64,000 bases of DNA from Rhodospirillaceae bacterium. Its GTDB lineage: Bacteria; Pseudomonadota; Alphaproteobacteria; Thalassobaculales; Thalassobaculaceae. The notes under the pieces were generated by a model. That model did not search any database. It worked only from the letters and a program-made list of their open reading frames with translations, and had not been told where the DNA came from. This document shows positions 23,981 through 34,017 of the stretch, one piece after another; position 1 is the first letter of the stretch; each line of letters starts with the position of its first letter. The stretch spans positions 496,001-560,000 of the forward strand of contig JAGYJX010000006.1 of NCBI GenBank assembly GCA_018401495.1, in the 5' to 3' direction. A program made the position numbers and the translations under genes.

Positions 23981-25596
23981 GGCGGCCAGCGAGCGGGTGA
24001 TCGTCGGGATTGCGGCCTCCGACGGGCTGGTCGCCGGGCCGCTGGTCGCCGACCGGCAGGCGGTGGCCGTCGACCGGGTCGCGGGCACCGCCCGGCGCGA
24101 AGGCGAAATCATGCGCGCCGCGCTGGAGCGGGCGGCCGGCGAACTCGCCGCCCTGGCCGGCCGCGGCGACGCCCTGGCGGCCGAGATCCTGGAGTTCCAG
24201 GTGGCCTTGATCGAGGACGACGACCTGGTCGGGCCGATCCTGTCGGCCGTCGCCGCCGGCGCGCCGGCGGATGCCGCCTGGCGGTTCGCGCTCGACCGCG
24301 AGATCGCCGAGTACCGGTCCGGCGGGGACGAGTACATGGCGGCGCGGGCGGCCGACCTGGCGGACCTCCGCGACCGGGTGCTGCGCGCCATTCACGGCGG
24401 CGACGCCGACGGGCCGGGGGCATACGACGCGGGCGGCATCCTGGTCGCCGACGACCTGACCCCGTCGCGGTTCCTGGAACTCGACTGGCGGCGCCTGGCG
24501 GGGGCGGCGCTGCGCGGCGGCAGCCGGACCGGCCACGTCGCCATCCTGGCCCGCGCCCGCGGCGTGCCGATGGTGGTCGGGCTCGGCGGGGCGGCGGAGT
24601 TGCCGGATGGGGCGCCGGCCATCCTCGACGCCGAGGCCGGTCGGCTGGTGCTGTACCCGGGTGCGGAGGCCCAGGGCGGGTTGCGCCGCGGGCAGGACCG
24701 GCGGGCCGCGCTCGCGCGCGAGGCGGACGGCGTGCTGGACCGGCCGGCGGTCACCGCCGATGGCGAACGCGTGGCGGTGCTGGTCAACGTCGACGATCCG
24801 GCCCTGCTCGACGCGTTGCCGGTGGCGCGCTGCGACGGCGTCGGCCTGACGCGGACCGAATTCCTGTTCGCAAGGCGGCGCCTTGCCGGACGAAGAAACC
24901 CAGCTGGCGGCCTACCGCCGGATCCTGGCCTGGGCAGAGGGGCGGCCGGTGACGGTCCGCACCCTCGACGCCGGTGGCGACAAGCCGATCCGGGGGGTGA
25001 CCGCCGACGGCGAGACCAACCCGTTCCTCGGGGTGCGCGGTGTCCGGCTGTCGTTCACCCGGCCGGCGCTGTTCCGCACCCAGCTGCGCGCGCTCGCCCG
25101 CGCCGCGGCGCACGGACCGCTCAAGGTCATGGTGCCGATGGTGACCGTGCCGTCGGAGGTCGAGCGGGTCCGGGCCCTGCTGGCGGAGGTCATCGCCGGG
25201 CTGGCGGCCGACGGCGTGGCGCACGCCGTGCCCGAGCTCGGCATGATGGTGGAGGTGCCGGCGGCGGCGCTCACCGCCGGGTCGTTCGCCGTTGATTTCT
25301 ACTCGATCGGCTCCAACGACCTGGTGCAGTACGCGACCGCCTGCGCCCGCGACAACCCGGCGCTCATCGCGCTGGCCGACCCGGCCAACCCGGCGATCCT
25401 GGAACTCATCGGCCGCACCGTCGAGGCGGGGCGGAGGCGGGGCGTCGAGGTCTCGCTGTGCGGCGACATGGCGTCCGAGCCCGCCATGGTTCCGCTGCTG
25501 CTGGAGCGCGGTCTGCGGACGCTGTCGGTGGCGCCGGCGCAGATCGGCCGGGTCAAGCTGGCGATCGCCGCCTGGCGCCGCGGGGCGCCGGCGTGA
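23973..25596 (+). CDS. Phosphoenolpyruvate-protein phosphotransferase (EI) of the dha PTS, one frameshift
   Basis: EI starts the phosphorelay with PEP. The N-terminal domain carries the phosphohistidine in SRTGHVAILARARGVP (near residue 186). The C-terminal PEP-binding domain has LDAGGDKPIRG, the GSNDLVQYATA motif and the active cysteine in SLCGDMAS (near 495). A single extra A near 24,872 breaks the frame; correcting it gives a continuous chain reading FLFAGGALPDEETQ across the junction, about 540 residues. The ATG at 23973 overlaps the HPr stop by eight bases. The TGA overlaps the GTG of the next gene. Confidence 0.9.
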
Positions 25597-26045
25597 GCGG
25601 CGCGGCCGGATCCGGGGATAGCCTGGTGGCGGCCTACAAGAGGTTGCTGCGGAGCTACCTCGACCGCCGGCCGTCCGGCACCCGCCAGCGGCTCGCCGCC
25701 GAGCTCGGCACCCACAAGAGTTTCGTCTCGCAGATCACCAACCCGGCCTACCGGGTGCCGTTGCCGGCCCAGCACGTCGCCCGCATCATGGCGCTGTGCC
25801 GGTTCTCGGGCGAGGAGCGCGAGACGTTCCTGGCCGCCTGGCGGGCCGCCCACCCGGGTCAGTCCCTCGACGAGGAAGCCGACGCGGAGGTCGACGGCGA
25901 GATCCGCATCCGGGTGCCGGAGTTCGCCGATCCGGACCGCCGCCGCGAGGTGGCCGAACTGATTCGCGACATGGCCGAGCGCATCATCGCGCTGGCGCTG
26001 CGCGACGCGAGGACCCCGCGACGGGGCAGGGAGGAGAGCCAATGA
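25593..26045 (+). CDS. Small helix-turn-helix regulator within the dha operon
   Basis: This 150-aa protein starts at a GTG overlapping the EI stop and ends overlapping dhaK (ATGA). The segment [20 protein letters not shown] looks like a Cro/CI-type helix-turn-helix, and the C-terminal half is acidic then basic and helical. It may control the operon through the repeated AGTTTA element before dhaL. No known family name comes to mind. Confidence 0.7.
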   Translation: MSGAAGSGDSLVAAYKRLLRSYLDRRPSGTRQRLAAELGTHKSFVSQITNPAYRVPLPAQHVARIMALCRFSGEERETFLAAWRAAHPGQSLDEEADAEVDGEIRIRVPEFADPDRRREVAELIRDMAERIIALALRDARTPRRGREESQ

Positions 26046-27035
26046 AGAAGCTGATCAACGGCGTCGACGGTGTGCTGACCCAGAGTCTCGCCGGCTTCGC
26101 CGCCGCCCACCCGGACCTGGTGCGGGTGAGCCTGGATCCGAAGTATGTCGTCCGCGCCGGCGGTCCGGCGACCGGCAAGGTCGCGCTGGTGTCCGGCGGC
26201 GGATCCGGCCACGAGCCGCTGCACGCCGGCTTCGTCGGCCCCGGCATGCTGCACGCCGCCTGCCCGGGCGAGGTGTTCACCTCGCCGACCCCCGACCAGA
26301 TGCTGGCGGCGGCCGAGGTCGGTCGACGGCGGCGCCGGCATCCTGTTCATCGTCAAGAACTACGCCGGCGACGTCATGAATTTCGAGATGGCGGCCGAGA
26401 TGATGGCGGGGCCGTGCGCCACGGTGGTCACCAACGACGACGTGGCGGTCGAGGATTCCACCTACACCCAGGGCCGGCGCGGGGTGGCCGGCACCATCGT
26501 GGTCGAGAAGATCGTCGGCGCCGCCGCCGAGGCGGGCGCCGGCCTCGCCGACTGCAAGGCGCTCGGCGACCGGGTGAACGCTGCCACCGGATCGATGGGC
26601 GTGGCGCTGTCGAGCTGCACCGTCCCGGCCGCCGGGGTTCCGACCTTCACCCTGGCCGACGACGAGATGGAAATGGGGGTCGGGATCCACGGTGAGCCCG
26701 GCCGCCGCCGCGTCGCGCTCGCCTCCGCCGACGCGATCGCCGCCGAGATGGTCGGCGCGATTTGCGACGCTGCGGCGCCGCGCCGCGGCGACCCGGTGCT
26801 GCTGTTCGTCAACGGAATGGGCGGCACGCCGCTGATGGAGCTTTACCTGATGTACGAGGCGGCCGCCCGGCACTGCGCCGACCGCGGCCTGGTGATCGCG
26901 CGCTCGCTGGTCGGAAACTACTGCACGTCGCTGGAAATGGCGGGCTGCTCGATCACCCTGACCCGGATGGATGAGGCGATGCTGGCGCACTGGGACGCGC
27001 CGGTGCGTACCGCCGCCCTGCGCTGGGGTGTCTGA
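26042..27035 (+). CDS. dhaK: Dihydroxyacetone kinase substrate-binding subunit DhaK (one frameshift)
   Basis: DhaK binds dihydroxyacetone covalently through a histidine, here in [10 protein letters not shown] near residue 216, and has the conserved [15 protein letters not shown] loop near residue 53. The frame changes near 26,322; the two halves join across [15 protein letters not shown] to give about 330 residues, the normal size. The ATG overlaps the regulator stop. With DhaL, DhaM, HPr and EI this completes a PEP-dependent dihydroxyacetone kinase. Confidence 0.92.
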
Positions 27036-27054
27036 CCGGCGGCTGTCCAGGTGG

Positions 27055-27510
27055 TCAGCGATCGCCGTCGCGGTCGGTGTCCAGGAAGCGCCGGAGTTCC
27101 TCGAGCAGCGGCAACGCGCCGGCGATCCGGTCCGGCGCTATGGCGTCGGACACCCGCGCGAGATCCGGGCCGACCGCCGCGATCGCCGTGTCCCGGAAGT
27201 TCCGCCCGGCCTCGGTGATCCACACGCGCTTGCTGCGGCCGTCGTCCGGGTTCGGCCTGGTTTCGACCAGCCCGGCCCGCTCCAGCACCAGGAGCGTGTG
27301 GCTCATGGTGGTCTTGGGAACCTGGAACGCCCGCGCCAGCGCCAGCGGCGTGCGCCCGTCGGCGACCCGGACCAGATGGTTCAGCACCGAGAAGTGCGGC
27401 AGCAGGAAGCCGCGCGGCAGCCGCGCCTCGAACAGGTTGCGGCTCAGCTGCTCGATGATTCCGATCTCGGTGAACAGCCGGAAGCAGTCGGTAAGGTCGC
27501 GGTCAGGCAT
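27055..27510 (-). CDS. MarR-family transcriptional regulator
   Basis: This 151-aa winged-helix protein shows LARAFQVPKTTMSHTLLVLERAGLVE (recognition helix and wing start) and NPDDGRSKRVWITEAG, the classic MarR wing. The start (MPDRDLTD) overlaps the end of the upstream nitroreductase-like gene by eight bases, so both are co-transcribed. It probably binds the palindrome at 28625-28662 and represses its own operon. Confidence 0.9.
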   Translation of the reverse strand: MPDRDLTDCFRLFTEIGIIEQLSRNLFEARLPRGFLLPHFSVLNHLVRVADGRTPLALARAFQVPKTTMSHTLLVLERAGLVETRPNPDDGRSKRVWITEAGRNFRDTAIAAVGPDLARVSDAIAPDRIAGALPLLEELRRFLDTDRDGDR

Positions 27511-28612
27511 TCCGGAGGCGGCTCTGGAGCGGCCAGCGCGGGGTGCGCGGGACCTCCGGACCATAGCCGAGACGACCGAGCATTTGAACCGTCCGGCCGG
27601 GTGTGGTCAGCAGCGCGTGCGCGCGATCGAAGGACTCCGCCATCTCCGGGTACTCCTGCAGGCACTGGCTGACCGGGTGGAGGGCGAGGCCGCGTGCCGT
27701 GGTGGCGAGGTTGAGGCGCAACCAGCGCCGCCCGGCATCGATCTGGTCGACCCGGGTGTTGGTGGCGCTGGTCAGGACCGCGTAGGCCGGCGTGGCGGCC
27801 AGCATCGCGTTGTAGATCGCCACGCCCTGCCGGAACCCCGTGGAGGTCGGGTCGAGCTGGTCGGCGCGGGTCAGCAGTCCGGCCAGCATCAGGCCTTCGA
27901 GCATCGGCCCGCCGAGATCGATGCCGTCCGGATTGGCCTCGATCTCGGCGCGGCCGAACCGCATCAGGTCGACGCTTTCCTTCATGGTGTGCGGCGTGGT
28001 CGCCTCGATCATCCAGGCGCTCCAGGTCAGCGATCGAAGCGCTGCCACCACCTCCGGATCGGTCACGATGTCGGCGTAGCCGGCGAGCGCCGCGGCCTCG
28101 CCCGGCGGCACGGTTCGATCCGAGAACGGCTCTTTGCAGGAGCGGCGGGCGAGCGCGTGGGCGAACAGCGGGTCGGGCCGTGCCGATCCCGGCTCGAACC
28201 GGGCCACCGCGACGGGGCCGGTCTCGCCCTCGGGAAACAGGTCCAGCGCGACGCCGTCGCCGCGCTCGGCGGCGGCCATCCGCAGCAACTCCAGGAAGCA
28301 GCCCATGCCGATGGTCAGCTGGCGGTCGTGGGGATCGGTGTGCGGCAGGTCGAGCGCGCCGTCGCGGAAGACGCGGACGGTGTTCTCGGCCACCAGTTCG
28401 GCGATCCAGGGCTGCCGGTTGTGCGGGTTCGGGGCCAGGATCGCCCAGGACAGCGCGTTCAGGCGGGGATCGTCGTAGCCGCCGGCGGCACTCCAGGGGA
28501 CGAGCGCGCGGGTCGGTGTGCGGGTGAACGCGAATCCGGCGGTTGCGGCGGTGGCGGACAGGACGACGCCTCCCCCGATCAGGGCGAGCGTGCGGCGGCG
28601 GGACAGGGCCAT
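27503..28612 (-). CDS. Tat-exported nitroreductase-family (Acg-like) protein
   Basis: This 369-aa protein begins with a twin-arginine signal (ALSRRRTLALIGGG, then a hydrophobic run), so it is a folded, cofactor-bearing periplasmic protein. The body resembles FMN-binding nitroreductase-like Acg family proteins: LAPNPHNRQPW near residue 60, a central RRSCKEPFSDR segment and a C-terminal GRTVQMLGRLGYGP. The ATG at 28612 has GGAG eight bases upstream; an ATG at 28624 lies directly against the operator without a ribosome site. Co-regulation with MarR suggests a response to electrophiles, phenolics or nitro compounds. Confidence 0.8.
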   Translation of the reverse strand: MALSRRRTLALIGGGVVLSATAATAGFAFTRTPTRALVPWSAAGGYDDPRLNALSWAILAPNPHNRQPWIAELVAENTVRVFRDGALDLPHTDPHDRQLTIGMGCFLELLRMAAAERGDGVALDLFPEGETGPVAVARFEPGSARPDPLFAHALARRSCKEPFSDRTVPPGEAAALAGYADIVTDPEVVAALRSLTWSAWMIEATTPHTMKESVDLMRFGRAEIEANPDGIDLGGPMLEGLMLAGLLTRADQLDPTSTGFRQGVAIYNAMLAATPAYAVLTSATNTRVDQIDAGRRWLRLNLATTARGLALHPVSQCLQEYPEMAESFDRAHALLTTPGRTVQMLGRLGYGPEVPRTPRWPLQSRLRNA

Positions 28613-28624
28613 GGGGATCTCCAT

Positions 28625-28662
28625 TAGTACGATATCGCATTATATAGTGCGAAATCGTACTA
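28625..28662 (-). promoter_or_regulatory. MarR operator overlapping the promoter of the nitroreductase-marR operon
   Basis: TAGTACGAT (28625-28633) and ATCGTACTA (28654-28662) are a perfect 9-bp inverted repeat. Inside lies a second, TCGCA (28635-28639) and TGCGA (28648-28652). On the minus strand the centre contains TATATAAT, a good -10, with TTGTCC as -35 about 17 bases upstream. The operator therefore covers the promoter, a repressor arrangement. Confidence 0.75.
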
Positions 28663-28710
28663 TGGACAATCCGCCTTCCCAGGCAGCGTTCGATGGACGA
28701 GGGGCCGGCT

Positions 28711-29913
28711 CTAGGCTTCGACCAGCACGCCCTGGCGGTAGAGCGCGTCGATGCCGTCGGCGTCGAGCCCGGCCTCGGCGAGAACCTCGCGGTTGTGCTC
28801 GCCGATCCGCGGCGGCTGGCGCACCAGCGCGGCGCGTGACCGGTCGCCGCCGAACTCCAGCGGCAGGGCCGGAAGCGGCACCAGGTCGCCGCCGCCGGCG
28901 GCGGCGATCGCCGTGGCCAGCAGCCCGCCACCCGCCAGCAGGTGCGGATCGCTGAACAGGTCGGCGGGCCGGCCGACCGGCGCCCAGGAGATGTTGGCGG
29001 CTCCGCAGCGAGCGCTGACATCCTCGTAGGGCAGGCCGGCGATGACCTCGCGCAGCCGCGGGATCAGGGTCGGGCGGGCTCGGGCGCGGGCCGCGTTGGT
29101 TGCGAGTGCCGTGTCGGCCAGCAGGTCCGACAGGCCGAACTGCTCGCAGAACCGCCGCCATTGCTGGTCGCTGGTCACGCCGACGAACAGTTGTTTGCCC
29201 CCGAGTGTTTCGAACAGGTCGTAGATGCCCCAGGCGCCGCGGCGCGCCGGCATCGGCGGCGGCTCCTCGCCGGTGGCGGCGGTGCCGGCCATGTGCGAGC
29301 CGACCAGGAACACCGCGGATTCGAACAGCGCGCTGCCGACGCGCTGGCCGCGGCCGGTGGCGTCGCGCTCGCGCAGGGCCGCCAGCGCACCGGTGACGCC
29401 GAACACGGCGCCGAGGATGTCGATGATCGAGGCACCGGCCCGCAGCGGCTGCCCGGGCGGGCCGGTCATGTGGGCCAGGCCGGACTGGAACTGCACGACC
29501 TCGTCGAGCGCCGGGCGCGCCTCGTAGGGGCCGGCGAGGAAGCCCTTGAGGGCCAGGTAGACCAGCCGCGGGTTGATCCGGCTCAGTTCCTCCCAGCCGC
29601 AGCCGAGCCGCTCCATGGTGCCGGGGCCGTAGTTCTCCAGCACGATGTCGGCGCCCTCGACCAGCCGGTGGATGGTCGCCCGGCCTTCGGGCGACTTCAG
29701 GTCGATGGCGAGGCTGCGCTTGTTGCGGTTGAAGGTTGCGAAGAACCCGGAGGCGAAACCTGGAAGCAGGCGCGTGTGGTCGCCGCCCGGGGCCGGTTCG
29801 ACCTTGATGACATCGGCGCCCATGTCCGCGAGCACGACCCCGGCGCAGGGCCCCATGATGGTGTGGCTGAACTCGAGGACCTTGACGCCCCGGAGCGGCT
29901 GCGGGTCGGTCAT
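28711..29913 (-). CDS. Family III CoA-transferase (CaiB/BaiF)
   Basis: This 400-aa enzyme moves CoA between carboxylic acids. Typical features are LRGVKVLEFSHTIMGP and LADMGADVIKVEP near the N-terminus, KSPEGRATIHRLVEGADIVL, the catalytic aspartate in ARPALDEVVQFQSGL, and the SAGC-type RPVG-like box as WAPVGRPADLFSDPHL. The ATG overlaps the stop of the HMG-CoA-lyase-like gene. Together with that lyase and the TctABC transporter downstream, it suggests uptake, CoA activation and cleavage of a branched or hydroxy dicarboxylate. Confidence 0.9.
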   Translation of the reverse strand: MTDPQPLRGVKVLEFSHTIMGPCAGVVLADMGADVIKVEPAPGGDHTRLLPGFASGFFATFNRNKRSLAIDLKSPEGRATIHRLVEGADIVLENYGPGTMERLGCGWEELSRINPRLVYLALKGFLAGPYEARPALDEVVQFQSGLAHMTGPPGQPLRAGASIIDILGAVFGVTGALAALRERDATGRGQRVGSALFESAVFLVGSHMAGTAATGEEPPPMPARRGAWGIYDLFETLGGKQLFVGVTSDQQWRRFCEQFGLSDLLADTALATNAARARARPTLIPRLREVIAGLPYEDVSARCGAANISWAPVGRPADLFSDPHLLAGGGLLATAIAAAGGGDLVPLPALPLEFGGDRSRAALVRQPPRIGEHNREVLAEAGLDADGIDALYRQGVLVEA

Positions 29914-30870
29914 GCCGCGCGGGCTCGGAAGCTGCCCAGGCTGCCGCCGCGCAGCGCCGCGCTCGGCAGCGGGTGGCCGACGATGCGCTCCGCCAGGTGC
30001 CCGACCTCGATCAGCGCGTCCAGGTCGATGCCGGTGGCGATGCCCATCTCTTCGCACAGCAGCACCAGTTCCTCGGTGGCGATGTTGCCGGGCGCGCCCT
30101 TGTGGGCGGCGAACGGGCAGCCGCCCAGCCCGCCCACCGTGCTGTCGTAGCGGTCGACGCCCAGGCGCAGGCCGGCGTGCGCGTTGGCGATCCCGAGCCC
30201 GCGGGTGTCGTGCAGGTGCAGGGTCAGGCGCAGCTCCGGCCAGCGGCTGCGGACCGCGCCGACCACGCGCTCGATGCGCGCCGGCGTGGCCCAGCCCATG
30301 GTGTCGGCGAGCGACAGGTTCGTGGATCGTCTCGCCGGCGTCCGAGGCGATCGCCAGCCCGTCCCCGACGGTCGACAGCACCAGTTCGACCGGGATGTCG
30401 CCGGCGAAGTTGCAGCCGAAGGCCGCCATCACGCCGACCCTTGTGACCGGGACGCCGGCGGCGACGTGGGCCGCGGTCTGGCGGCGCATGGCGTCGAGGT
30501 TGCCGGCGCGGTCGCGGTTCAGGTTCTTCTGGGAGAACCGCTCCGACGCGGCGAGCGCGATCGAGCCGGTGACATGGAGACGGTCGCGGAAGGCGAGGGC
30601 GCGCTCCAGCCCCCGCTCGTTGAACCAGAGTGCCGTGTAGTCGACGCCCTCGCGCGGCGTGAAGCCGGCGACCACCGCCTCGGCGTCGGACCAGCCGGGC
30701 ACCAGCTTCGGCGACACGAACGAGCAGACCTGGATGTGGCGAAGCCCGGTGGCCGACAGCGCGTCGACCAGCGCGATCTTGTCCGCGGTCCCGATCGGCC
30801 CGGCCTCGATCTGGAAGCCCTCGCGGGGGCCCTCCTCGTTGATGTCGACGCGGGCGGGAAGGTCGGACAT
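29910..30870 (-). CDS. Hydroxymethylglutaryl-CoA lyase family protein (one frameshift)
   Basis: This TIM-barrel lyase cleaves 3-hydroxy-acyl-CoA to acetyl-CoA or pyruvate plus a keto product. DINEEGPREGFQIE gives the metal-binding start, LHLHDTRGLGIAN the two metal histidines, and GGLGGCPFA the catalytic cysteine loop. An extra C near 30,322 breaks the frame; corrected, GETIHEL runs directly into SLADTMGW. The product is about 320 residues. The start (MSDLPARVDI) is at 30870 with GGAG upstream. The stop overlaps the CoA-transferase start. Confidence 0.9.
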
Positions 30871-31005
30871 GGCGGCGGCTCCTTTGGCCAGAGCAGTGAG
30901 ACGGTCGCCGCGGCAGGGTGGCCTACGGCAGCGGCCCGCCGTGGACTTTCTCGACATGGTGTGCCGCCGGCGTCTCCACCAGGGAAGGCGCCGACGGCAC
31001 AGGGA

Positions 31006-32499
31006 TCAACGGTTGCGGCGGCGACGGAGGGCGGCAACGACGGCGATGACCAGCAGCAGGGCGGTTGCGGCGTAGAGCGAGACCGTGATCGTGCTGCCGT
31101 ACAGGATCCCGGTGTCGCCTCCGGAAATGCTGAGCGCGCGCCGGTAGTTGTTCTCCATCTCGGCGCCGAGCAGCAGGCCGAGGACGATCGGAACCAGCGG
31201 AATGTCGAGCTTGCGGAGCAGGTAGCCGAGCAACCCGAACCCGACCATCACCAGCAGGTCGAAGGTCGAGTGGTTGATCGAGTAGACGCCGACGAAGCTG
31301 ACCATCACCACGACCGGCAGCAGCAGCCACATCGGCAGGGTGAGCATCCGCGTGAAGAAGCCGACCAGCGGAATGTTCAGCAGCAGCAGGACGACGTTGG
31401 CGATGTACAGCGAGGCGATCAGCCCCCAGACCACGTCGGGCTGCTTCTCGAACAGCAGCGGCCCGGGGGTGATGTTGAGGGAAATCAGCAGCGCCAGCAT
31501 GACCGCCGTGGTCCCGCTGCCGGGCACGCCGAGGCTGAGCATCGGGATCAAGGCGCCGCCGGCGGCGGCGTTGTTGCCGGCCTCTGGGGCCGCCACGCCG
31601 CGCGGGTCGCCCTTGCCGAAGGTACCGTCCTTGTCGGAGACCCGCTTCTCCAGGGCGTAGGCGAGGAAGCTGCCGAGTGAGGCGCCGGCCCCCGGCAGCA
31701 CGCCGGCGATGAAGCCGATGAAGGAGCCGCGCAGCATGGCGCCGGCGGTGGCGACGATGTCCGACAGCCGGGCGTAGGCCCGATGGACCGACACCACGGC
31801 GGAGTGCGTGGCGTGAGTGTGCTCCAGATAGATCAGCACCTCGCTGATCGCGAACAGGCCGACGATGGCCACGATCGGGTGGAAGCCGTCGAACAGGTGG
31901 AAGATCCCGAAGGTGTAGCGGGCCGTGCCGCTGACCGGGTCGAGGCCGACCGTGCCGAGCGCCAGCCCGAAGGCGGCGGCCATCAGGGTCTTGGCGGGGT
32001 TGGCGCCGGTGACGCCGCCGATCGTGGCAAAGGCCAGGACGTAGAGCGCGAAGTACTCGGCCGGTCCGAAATGGATCGCCACCTTCACCAGCATCGGCGC
32101 GAACAGGGTCAGCCCGATGGTGGAAAGGGTCGCTCCGACGAACGAGGCGATCGCCGAGATCGCCAACGCCTCGGCGGCCTTGCCCTTGCGGGCCATCGGA
32201 TGGCCGTCGAGGCAGGTCATCATCGCCGGCTCGTCGCCAGGGATGTTGAGCATGATCGACGAAATGCGCCCGCCGTACATGGTGCCGTAGTAGACCGAGG
32301 CCAGCAGGATCATCGCCGACGCCGGATCCAGCCCGAGGGTGAAGGCCAGCGGGATCAGGATGGCGACGCCGTTGACCGGCCCGAGCCCGGGCATCGCCCC
32401 GACGATCGTGCCGGCGACGCAGCCGAACACCGCCAGGCCGAGATTGGTCGGAGTCAGCGCGACCGCGAAGCCATGCGCGAGAAACTCGAAGATTTCCAC
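31006..32499 (-). CDS. tctA: Tripartite tricarboxylate transporter permease TctA
   Basis: This 497-aa integral membrane protein has about eleven hydrophobic segments and the family motifs GAMPGLGPVNGVAILIPL, YGGRISSIMLNIPGDEPAMM and CLDGHPMARKGKA. It forms the large permease of a TTT system, moving a carboxylate across the inner membrane with TctB and the periplasmic binder TctC encoded just upstream. The GTG start lies six bases after the tctB stop. Confidence 0.93.
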   Translation of the reverse strand: MEIFEFLAHGFAVALTPTNLGLAVFGCVAGTIVGAMPGLGPVNGVAILIPLAFTLGLDPASAMILLASVYYGTMYGGRISSIMLNIPGDEPAMMTCLDGHPMARKGKAAEALAISAIASFVGATLSTIGLTLFAPMLVKVAIHFGPAEYFALYVLAFATIGGVTGANPAKTLMAAAFGLALGTVGLDPVSGTARYTFGIFHLFDGFHPIVAIVGLFAISEVLIYLEHTHATHSAVVSVHRAYARLSDIVATAGAMLRGSFIGFIAGVLPGAGASLGSFLAYALEKRVSDKDGTFGKGDPRGVAAPEAGNNAAAGGALIPMLSLGVPGSGTTAVMLALLISLNITPGPLLFEKQPDVVWGLIASLYIANVVLLLLNIPLVGFFTRMLTLPMWLLLPVVVMVSFVGVYSINHSTFDLLVMVGFGLLGYLLRKLDIPLVPIVLGLLLGAEMENNYRRALSISGGDTGILYGSTITVSLYAATALLLVIAVVAALRRRRNR

Positions 32500-32505
32500 G
32501 GCGAC

Positions 32506-32934
32506 CTACTTGAAGGACGGCAGCATCGGAAGATGCAGGCCAAGCACCTGATCGAACATCACGAACAGCCCGAGCGAGAAGGCGACCGCCGAGATGGCCG
32601 CCCCCTGGCGCGGCCCGCCGAGCAGGAGTGCCATCGCGATCACCCCGATGGCGGTGGCGAGCGGGAAGCCGAGCGGCTCCAGGATCAGCGGGTAGCCTAC
32701 CAGGGCCGCCATCATGCCGATCTGACGAAGCAACGGCCTTCCGGTCGGCCACTGCGGCTCCGGGTCCGGCCGGACGATCAGGTACAGGGCAAACAGCCCC
32801 ATCGGAACGGCAAGCAGCTTCGGGAAGGCGGAGGGGCCGACGGGATCGCCGAACCCCTCCTCGAAGTTGTCGGCCATCCAGCCGTACCAGACCGCGAGCG
32901 CCGCGATCAGCAGGCCGGTCAGCCGATCGCTCAC
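32506..32934 (-). CDS. tctB: Tripartite tricarboxylate transporter small subunit TctB
   Basis: This 142-aa protein has four hydrophobic segments and the N-terminal GDPVGPSAFPKLLA motif typical of TctB, the small membrane subunit. Its start overlaps the tctC stop by four bases. Confidence 0.9.
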   Translation of the reverse strand: MSDRLTGLLIAALAVWYGWMADNFEEGFGDPVGPSAFPKLLAVPMGLFALYLIVRPDPEPQWPTGRPLLRQIGMMAALVGYPLILEPLGFPLATAIGVIAMALLLGGPRQGAAISAVAFSLGLFVMFDQVLGLHLPMLPSFK

Positions 32935-33905
32935 TTGATCACCCCGATCGCCTTCGAGACGTCACGCATTTCGGCCTCGGAGGTCCGCACGAAGGCATCG
33001 AACTCCTTGCCACCGCGCCACACCAGCGTCAGGCCCTTGGAGGTCGCCTCCTTCTGCCAGGCTTCCGACCGGTACAGCTTCTCCATCATGTCGACCCAGG
33101 CCTGGTACTGCTCGTCGGTGACCTTGGCCGGCATGTAGAAGCCGCGCCAGTTGTAGCCGGTCACGTCGATGCCCTGCTCCTTGGCGGTCGGGATGTCCTT
33201 GAACGCCGACAGGCGCTCGTCCGACATGGCGGCCAGCGGAACCACGTCGCCCGACTCGATGAAACCGGCGATCTCGCCGATGTCGGTCAGCACGACGCCG
33301 ATGTGGTTGCCCATGAGCTGGGTCGCCGCGTCGGACCCGCCCGAGTACTGCACCCAGCGGATCTTCTTGAGGTCGGCGGTCGGCATGCCGGCCTTCTGGG
33401 CCAGCAGCAGCAGGCGCAGGTGGTCCCAGCCGCCGACCCCGGACGAGCCGCCGGCGACGATGGACGTCGGGTCCTTCTTCAGGGCATCCAGCAGGCCGGC
33501 AAGATCCTTGATCGGCGACCCCTTGTTGACCATGACGACGCCAACGTCGGCGCCCAGCATCGCCACCCAGCGCACGGCGTCGGCGCCGGCCGGATACTTG
33601 TTCTGGGCGATCTGGGTGATGCCGACGGTGCTGGCGGCGACGATCAGGTTCGGGTCGTCGCCCCGCTTGGCGGTGACGTTCGCGAACGCCACGGCACCGA
33701 CGGCGCCGGCCATGTTGGTGACCTGCATCGGGTTGGCGAGCAGCTTCTCCTCGACCAGCAGCTTGCCGACGGTGCGGCAGGTGAAGTCCCAGCCGCCGCC
33801 CGGGTTGGCCGGCGCGATGCATTCGGTGTTCTGCGGGGTGAAGGCCATCAGCGGCAGGGCCACCGCGGCCAGGCCGGCAATACGGCCGAGCTTGGACAGG
33901 GTCAT
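32931..33905 (-). CDS. tctC: Tripartite tricarboxylate transporter solute receptor TctC (Bug family)
   Basis: This 324-aa periplasmic binding protein has a signal peptide (residues 1-21, cut near LMAFTP) and the Bug-family body: ECIAPANPGGGWDFTCRTV near the start, MAGAVGAVAFANV, then DDPNLIVAASTVG. It captures the substrate for TctAB. GGGAGA lies before the ATG. It is the first gene of the transporter operon, with the lyase and CoA-transferase genes downstream. Confidence 0.92.
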   Translation of the reverse strand: MTLSKLGRIAGLAAVALPLMAFTPQNTECIAPANPGGGWDFTCRTVGKLLVEEKLLANPMQVTNMAGAVGAVAFANVTAKRGDDPNLIVAASTVGITQIAQNKYPAGADAVRWVAMLGADVGVVMVNKGSPIKDLAGLLDALKKDPTSIVAGGSSGVGGWDHLRLLLLAQKAGMPTADLKKIRWVQYSGGSDAATQLMGNHIGVVLTDIGEIAGFIESGDVVPLAAMSDERLSAFKDIPTAKEQGIDVTGYNWRGFYMPAKVTDEQYQAWVDMMEKLYRSEAWQKEATSKGLTLVWRGGKEFDAFVRTSEAEMRDVSKAIGVIK

Positions 33906-34017
33906 TTCGCGTTCTCCCTTGAGGTCTTGGTTGTAGCAATCCTTTTTCGAGCGCCATTTCCCTGCTGGACGGCGCTTCTGTCAACCAGCGATAGGCCGCC
34001 CGCCACCGCTGGAAACG

